In this document: positions 14,517 to 15,510 of the stretch, one piece after another
How the letters are laid out: each line of letters starts with the position of its first letter
Position numbering within the stretch: the stretch's first letter is position 1
Source: an uncultured Trueperaceae bacterium
GTDB lineage: Bacteria; Deinococcota; Deinococci; Deinococcales; Trueperaceae
Direction of reading: 5' to 3'
NCBI GenBank assembly: GCA_937907415.1
Contig: CALCHY010000260.1
Span: forward strand, 1 to 15,510
DNA length: 15,510 nucleotides
Translations under genes and position numbers: made by a program
The notes under the pieces: generated by a model
What the model was told of the DNA's origin: nothing
What the model saw: only the letters and a program-made list of their open reading frames with translations
Database searches by the model: none

Positions 14517-14804
14517 CCTCCGGGATCCCCCACCGACTGCCCGGCCGTGCCGATAGGTCCAAACCAATTATGTGAGACAGGCCCGCGGCACGGCACAAGC
14601 ATCTTAGAGCGCCTACAACCCGCCTCTACTTCTTAGGCTAGAAGGGGCAGGCGTCAGTGGACGTTGTTCCTTTACCGCCCGCCACCAACTGTATCGCCTT
14701 GTTATACTTCCAGATACCTTAGAATCGTGGACAAACAGCACAGAAACCCAAATCACGACAGGGAAGATGATCTCGGCCCACTACGGAGGGTCTAAAGGAG
14801 ATAC
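14517..14804. other. 288-bp spacer between int and the right cargo gene
   Basis: Two features are visible. GCCGTGCCG (14544-14552) and CGGCACGGC (14586-14594) are perfect 9-bp inverted copies with a 33-base loop, perhaps the end structure of the int transcript, though no T-tract follows. A promoter-like pair lies farther on. GC falls markedly along the spacer, marking the backbone/cargo junction. Confidence 0.5.
14699..14725 (+). promoter_or_regulatory. Candidate sigma-70-type promoter for the right cargo gene
   Basis: TTGTTA (14699-14704) and TAGAAT (14720-14725) resemble -35 and -10 boxes (4/6 and 5/6 matches), with a rather short 15-base spacer. TATACT at 14703 is an alternative -10. The site is about 80 bases before the GTG start in AT-rich sequence, so independent transcription of the cargo gene is likely. 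Confidence 0.4.
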
Positions 14805-15320
14805 GTGGCACCTTCAGAAGATGTAGCTGCGCGAGCGACCACATACTTCAAGAGTCAGCATGACTGGTTACAGGAGGATGGCGACATCCCATATGAACTT
14901 ATCGAAGGAGTGGTCGAAGCATCTGCATGGTGGTTTACGAACAACGGGCCTCTAGAAAGCCCTGGGGATGCGCGAAACATCGAATTAGGTCCGCTTGGAT
15001 ATCGCGTCTATACGTCTAGAGGGAATAGCTTTGAGATCACATGTTTCGTTGTCATGGCGCGCATTGTGCTCGCCAGAGTAGTCAACCTTCTAGCCGCGAA
15101 TGACAGAGACTTTGATCCAGAAGATATCCGAGACCTAATTGCACGGCACGCCCATTATTGCGTCAGCAAATATGACGACAGTCTGTATCCACACTATGGA
15201 GAAGCTGGTTGGCTGCCTTTTGGAAATCACAGCATCAGTACTCACTCGGCGGCCGAGTACTTGATCCAAGCCTCAGGCCTCTATAAGGTCATCTCAAGAT
15301 TTCGTCAGATGGTCCGCTAA
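14805..15320 (+). CDS. Hypothetical cargo protein at the attR end, 171 residues
   Basis: I recognise no family. The protein is soluble with mixed helices, including a hydrophobic stretch at about 75-95 (SFEITCFVVMARIVLARVVNLLA) that is more like a buried helix than a membrane anchor, since charged residues interrupt it. A Tyr/His-rich stretch follows at 115-140 (RHAHYCVSKYDDSLYPHYGEAGW). TAAAGGAG five bases before the GTG is a strong ribosome binding site. GC in the sample 14881-14940 is 29/60, far below the backbone. The slot between int and att is a frequent cargo position in integrative elements, so a defence or host-fitness function is a fair guess but not shown. Confidence 0.78.
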   Translation: MAPSEDVAARATTYFKSQHDWLQEDGDIPYELIEGVVEASAWWFTNNGPLESPGDARNIELGPLGYRVYTSRGNSFEITCFVVMARIVLARVVNLLAANDRDFDPEDIRDLIARHAHYCVSKYDDSLYPHYGEAGWLPFGNHSISTHSAAEYLIQASGLYKVISRFRQMVR

Positions 15321-15365
15321 GACACCGGGGGCTGGCCTCGATTCGGGCCATACCAAAGTCGGCTC

Positions 15366-15387
15366 ATAAGCTGTACATAAGCTGTAC
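15366..15387 (+). repeat. Right integrase arm-site pair (2 x 11-bp direct repeat)
   Basis: ATAAGCTGTAC occurs twice, abutting, at 15366-15376 and 15377-15387, in the same orientation as the left doublet. It starts about 90 bp and ends about 70 bp inside attR. In the excised circle the two doublets would lie on either side of the single att core, the expected geometry of P and P' arms. Confidence 0.7.
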
Positions 15388-15403
15388 GAGGTCCATAACG
15401 ACA

Positions 15404-15434
15404 GAACCCCGGCTCTTGGCCGGGGTTCCTGTTT
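15404..15434. terminator. Strong hairpin between the right arm sites and attR
   Basis: GAACCCCGGC (15404-15413) and GCCGGGGTTC (15419-15428) form a perfect 10-bp stem with a five-base loop, followed on the plus strand by CTGTTTG. It could end the cargo transcript, or, read on the minus strand, stop tRNA-Ala transcription from running into the element. The short T-run favours the plus-strand reading. Confidence 0.6.
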
Positions 15435-15455
15435 GCGTCTGGGACGCGCTTTACT

Positions 15456-15510
<55 letters not shown>

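Overview
The window is almost exactly one integrated genetic element of about 15.4 kb, captured with both junctions. A 46-bp sequence, the 3' half of a tRNA-Ala(GGC) gene with its encoded CCA, is repeated perfectly at 10-55 and 15456-15501. The right copy is continuous with the real tRNA gene (minus strand, running off the window edge); the left copy is the displaced duplicate. Identity ends in the anticodon loop, a classical integration point for tyrosine recombinases. Just inside each end lie two abutting copies of an 11-bp direct repeat (ATAAGCTGTAY), which look like integrase arm sites. The host is a high-GC bacterium. Strong AAGGAG ribosome binding sites, GTG/TTG starts and an encoded CCA fit Actinomycetota or Deinococcota, but I cannot decide between them from the sequence.

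Layout. Left cargo zone (1-7000, about 48-67% GC in hand-counted samples): a small two-helix lipoprotein gene on the minus strand, a 540-bp non-coding stretch, a two-gene type III restriction-modification operon (mod, res), and a convergent TIR/SEFIR-domain gene. Backbone (7230-14516, very GC-rich): an ArdC-like antirestriction protein, two small unknown genes, a Rad52-family annealing protein, an oppositely oriented zinc-ribbon/HTH protein resembling the DNA-binding part of IS1/IS1595-type transposases but lacking a nuclease domain, an excisionase-like HTH gene, a DUF3987 helicase/primase-type ATPase, a small unknown gene, and the tyrosine integrase. Right cargo zone (14517-15320, lower GC): one unknown gene with its own promoter, then the right arm sites and attR.

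Working model. Integrase and excisionase move the element in and out of tRNA-Ala. The DUF3987 ATPase and the Rad52-like annealase probably support replication or recombination after excision. ArdC blunts host restriction on entry, and the RM system, SEFIR protein and unknown end genes are probably defence or exclusion cargo. There is no relaxase, conjugation, capsid, portal or terminase gene, so the element must be mobilised by something else (phage-satellite-like or mobilisable) or enter passively.

The most unusual non-coding structure is a 63-bp near-palindrome directly after the DUF3987 gene, built from 9-bp tandem repeats (CTGACRRAA) facing each other. A third copy lies alone upstream of mod. 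A second oddity is a pair of similar 113-114 bp leaders ahead of ardC and of the next gene. Each has a strong ribosome binding site with almost no reading frame behind it, then a terminator-type hairpin, then the real ribosome binding site.
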